DNA of 64,000 nt from Posidonia oceanica (taxonomy: Eukaryota > Streptophyta > Magnoliopsida > Alismatales > Posidoniaceae): positions 58,370,001-58,434,000 of the forward strand of contig JAZBRS010000060.1 of NCBI GenBank assembly GCA_037176725.1. Direction: 5' to 3'. The position numbers and the translations under genes are program-made. The notes beneath the pieces were generated by a model. That model ran no database searches and was not told the origin of the DNA. It saw only the letters and a program-made list of their open reading frames with translations. Below, one piece after another: positions 62,201 through 64,000 of this stretch. Within the stretch, counting starts at the first letter, position 1. Every line of letters starts with the position of its first letter.

Positions 62201-62436
62201 GGCAGTGGCGTCTCCGGAGCGCGAGTAACGGCCGTCAAGATAGACTCGGCGACCGGATCCGGAGGAAGGGAGGCTTGCCACTGTCCCGGGGTGTACTGAG
62301 AACCTAGAGACGTCAGAGGAGGAAACCCTGGCGTCGGAGGGGGAACAAGGGGGACAGAAAGAGCAACCGGAGGGGCCAGAACGGAAACACCCTCCGTGAC
62401 AGGAGTAAAAGAAGGCTCACTAACGTACTGGGCCAT
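59283..62436 (-). pseudogene. gag: Gag polyprotein of element B, one stop, 3' side split by the solo LTR
   Basis: Frame from ATG 62436 (MAQYVSEPSF) to the insertion at 59283, about 1,050 codons. Order: a Pro/Ser/Gln-rich N-terminal region of about 340 residues; the gag capsid-like domain (about 61420-60850) with FEKYNGRGCP, LIRLFQKSLTG and KTWNDLSQAFLEQYS; an Asn-rich stretch; a single zinc knuckle of the CX2HX4HX4C type, CNFHRSVGHSTDNC (about 60430-60389); and a long Pro-rich tail up to the protease. One TAG at 62188-62190 replaces a CAG that element A still has. A two-base length difference from A near 62570 affects only the TTG-initiated upstream extension, in favour of the ATG start. The frame runs straight into the protease on the far side of the solo LTR. 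Confidence 0.9.
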
Positions 62437-63753
62437 CGCTGACCTAGAGCGTGTGAGAACAGGGCTGCGACGAGTATTCAAGCGGTGCTTCCTAAGGGGA
62501 GCTATCGTCGCAAGTGCGGATAGCTCGGAAGGGGAATGGTCGCGAACTAAGTCACAAAAAGGGGCGCCAACGAGGGTCGATACTCGAGCTCTGGCAAAGG
62601 GAAACTCGCTTACCGATCACGCTGACACAACAGAAGGAAATTAGGGTTAGAAACTAAAAGATGAATGCAAATGAGTTAGTTAAGTGGCATGAATGATGTG
62701 CATGCTTTCTAGTATGCCCCCCTTACCTAACTAGTGTTTCCTAGCAAGGCTGTCTACTCCGGGTATCCCTGGATGTACGGGTCACCGACTCAGGTCAGAA
62801 AAAGTAGGTCCCCTGTCTAACTCCCGGCCCAAAGCTCAGGTAATGACAGGGTGGTGCGTTGGTGGCCTCTACCCCGCCAAAGCGTGGGTGGTACCCTCTA
62901 CTAACACCGACACGACCCCCGGACAAGGAGGGGACGGACCGACCAACTTATGCCACGCCCAAAGCAGTGGAACAAGAGGCCGGAACCGTCCTTCGCAGAC
63001 TAGTAGGTGGACTCAGAGGAGAAGAATGCATGCCCTATATGATGCTTATGCAAAATGATTAGAGTTTTTTATCTTGCACATTTTATTAACCAAAGGGAGT
63101 GAAGGGTTGTTTGTAGTCTCTAGTTGCCCCTAGAAGTTCTTTTTACTTGCATTTTTTAGTTAACCATGGGGGAAGCAGACAAGTCTCTACTATCCTAAGC
63201 ATGGCAAGTGCAAAAGGGAAGAAAATCAGTCAAAATGTCAAGCAACCATCATACAACACAACAAAAGGCATGTTCATGGCATGTGCGAGTGTTTGTGAAT
63301 ATGATGGTGAAAAAGAAACATTCATCAAGTCAAAAGGCATGTAAGCATAGTATGTGCGTGCGTAGTGACATAGCAAGGGTGTAAAAGAAGCATTCAACAT
63401 CCAAAAAGCATGTATTTTAGCCAAACAAAGTATGTAGACATGCAATGCGCAAGAATTAAAGCCATAATGAGCAAGTAAGATAAAGCAAGGTAAAAGTAAG
63501 CAGACTGTAAAGGAAATAAGAGCATAAGCAAGACAATAAGTAAATAAACAAGCAAAGGAGCAAAGCCAGACAGAAAGAGAGCAAAAACCGAAGCGAAAGA
63601 GGTGCGAGAACCTAAGCAGAGTAGTCACGAAGCGACTCGCTAGGAACTTGCACAGAAAAGCGAGCAAAACAGGCAAAGAAGGCACACAAGGCAGACAAAG
63701 CTGCAAAACGAGCGAGCGAAAAGCCGGGAACGAAAGCCGGAGTCTAGTCTAGT
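62437..63753 (-). other. Untranslated leader of element B
   Basis: Homologous to 1965-3282 of element A with scattered substitutions and small indels. No ORF of note. The block around 62700-63060 is best conserved. No packaging signal can be identified from the sequence alone. Confidence 0.7.
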
Positions 63754-63771
63754 TCCCCAGCAAAGTCGCCA
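63754..63771 (-). other. Primer-binding site of element B (tRNA-Arg type, two changes)
   Basis: The plus strand reads TCCCCAGCAAAGTCGCCA; element A has TCCCCAGCGGAGTCGCCA. On the sense strand the two differences are C to T, which would weaken pairing with the tRNA primer. The PBS is one base from the LTR end at 63773. Confidence 0.82.
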
Positions 63772-63772
63772 C

Positions 63773-64000
63773 TGTAGCGATCCGGATCGGAATCAGGCTT
63801 GCTATTTAGCGGCGATTGGATCCGAGGAAGAGGCTCAACTCGAAAACACTTAAAATCGAGGAGAAAAAGGAAAGATAAGACAAATCAGAGTCGCCACCAA
63901 GTCTATTAACGGAAGACGAGGAAAACCGGGGTAATGCGTGAATTAACGCGCAAAATCGAGCAAAAAATGCAAAGCAAAGCAATGCAAAGGAAAACAAATG
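63773..64000 (-). repeat. 5' LTR of element B, first 228 bases (inner end), cut by the window
   Basis: Starts (plus strand) with TGTAGCGATC next to the PBS. It matches the 3' LTR from 38755 with three substitutions in 228 bases: CCCGATC/CCGGATC, GGCTCGC/GGCTTGC and AAACCGAG/AAATCGAG. The rest, about 5.5 kb, lies outside the window. Confidence 0.92.

Larger units (their letters stand above)
38755..64000 (-). mobile_element. Element B: Tat/Ogre-like retrotransposon, near-complete span, defective
   Basis: The plus-strand order is 3' LTR (38755-44451), PPT and 3' UTR (44452-47636), extra ORF (47637-48974), integrase, protease region, gag, leader, PBS (63754-63771) and the start of the 5' LTR (63773 onward). 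The two LTRs carry the same private variants (for example TTTAGCGGCGATTGGATCC and CACTTAAAATCGAGG) and differ at only 3 of 228 comparable bases, which pairs them as one element. Without the nested solo LTR the internal region is about 13.4 kb and the whole element about 24.8 kb. It lacks reverse transcriptase and RNase H and has several stops, so it is non-autonomous. The left flank (38750-38754) is ATAGG of the satellite. Confidence 0.9.

Noticed and set aside
1..64000. Elements A and B as one element duplicated together with the array (both flanked by ATAGG)
   Set aside because: LTR A differs from both LTRs of B by many shared variants, whereas the two LTRs of B agree with each other. They are separate insertions.

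Overview
The window is nuclear repetitive DNA from a plant, most likely an angiosperm; I cannot name the species. Everything recognisable belongs to giant Ty3/Gypsy LTR retrotransposons of the Tat/Ogre type or to one satellite array. The Tat/Ogre call rests on LTRs of 5.7-5.9 kb with TG...CA ends, a primer-binding site matching the 3' end of a tRNA-Arg, a protease with a DNGS active site followed by a G-patch, a DD35E integrase with a GPF-type tail, and a long tandem-repeat 3' UTR. I see no functional host gene, rRNA or tRNA gene.

Layout, left to right. (1) 1-9208: the 5' end of element A on the minus strand: broken gag, leader, PBS and a complete 5' LTR (3302-9208). (2) 9209-38754: about 29.5 kb of a 69-bp satellite, roughly 428 units. 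Each unit carries two short hairpins and a pyrimidine-rich spacer. Nested segmental duplications cover much of it, the largest about 7.4 kb repeated at a distance of 9,873 bp. (3) 38755-64000: element B on the minus strand: 3' LTR (38755-44451), PPT, a 3' UTR full of hairpin tandem repeats (44995-47340), an extra ORF resembling DUF7745 / plant-mobile-domain proteins (47637-48974, one stop), integrase, a protease-G-patch-linker region, gag, leader, PBS and the first 228 bases of the 5' LTR. Reverse transcriptase, RNase H and the integrase zinc finger are missing through an internal deletion near 51.39 kb. (4) 53408-59282: a solo LTR in the opposite orientation nested in the gag-protease frame of element B, with a perfect 5-bp duplication GCTGG.

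Inferred history: the satellite formed and was rearranged; A and B then inserted separately into it, both at an ATAGG in the arm of a satellite hairpin; a third family member inserted into B and recombined to a solo LTR. The coding regions are decaying, and three nonsense changes checked by A/B comparison are CAG to TAG, as expected from deamination of methylated cytosine in CHG context.

Most interesting: the satellite hairpins (GATAG...CTATC and GATAAG...CTTATC, 19 nt) share arms and length with hairpin repeats in the 3' UTR of element B, where stems change on both sides together (GATAG/CTATC, GACAG/CTGTC, GGTAG/CTACC). This suggests the satellite came from the 3' UTR of a Tat-like element and that hairpin pairing is, or was, under selection or copy-correction.
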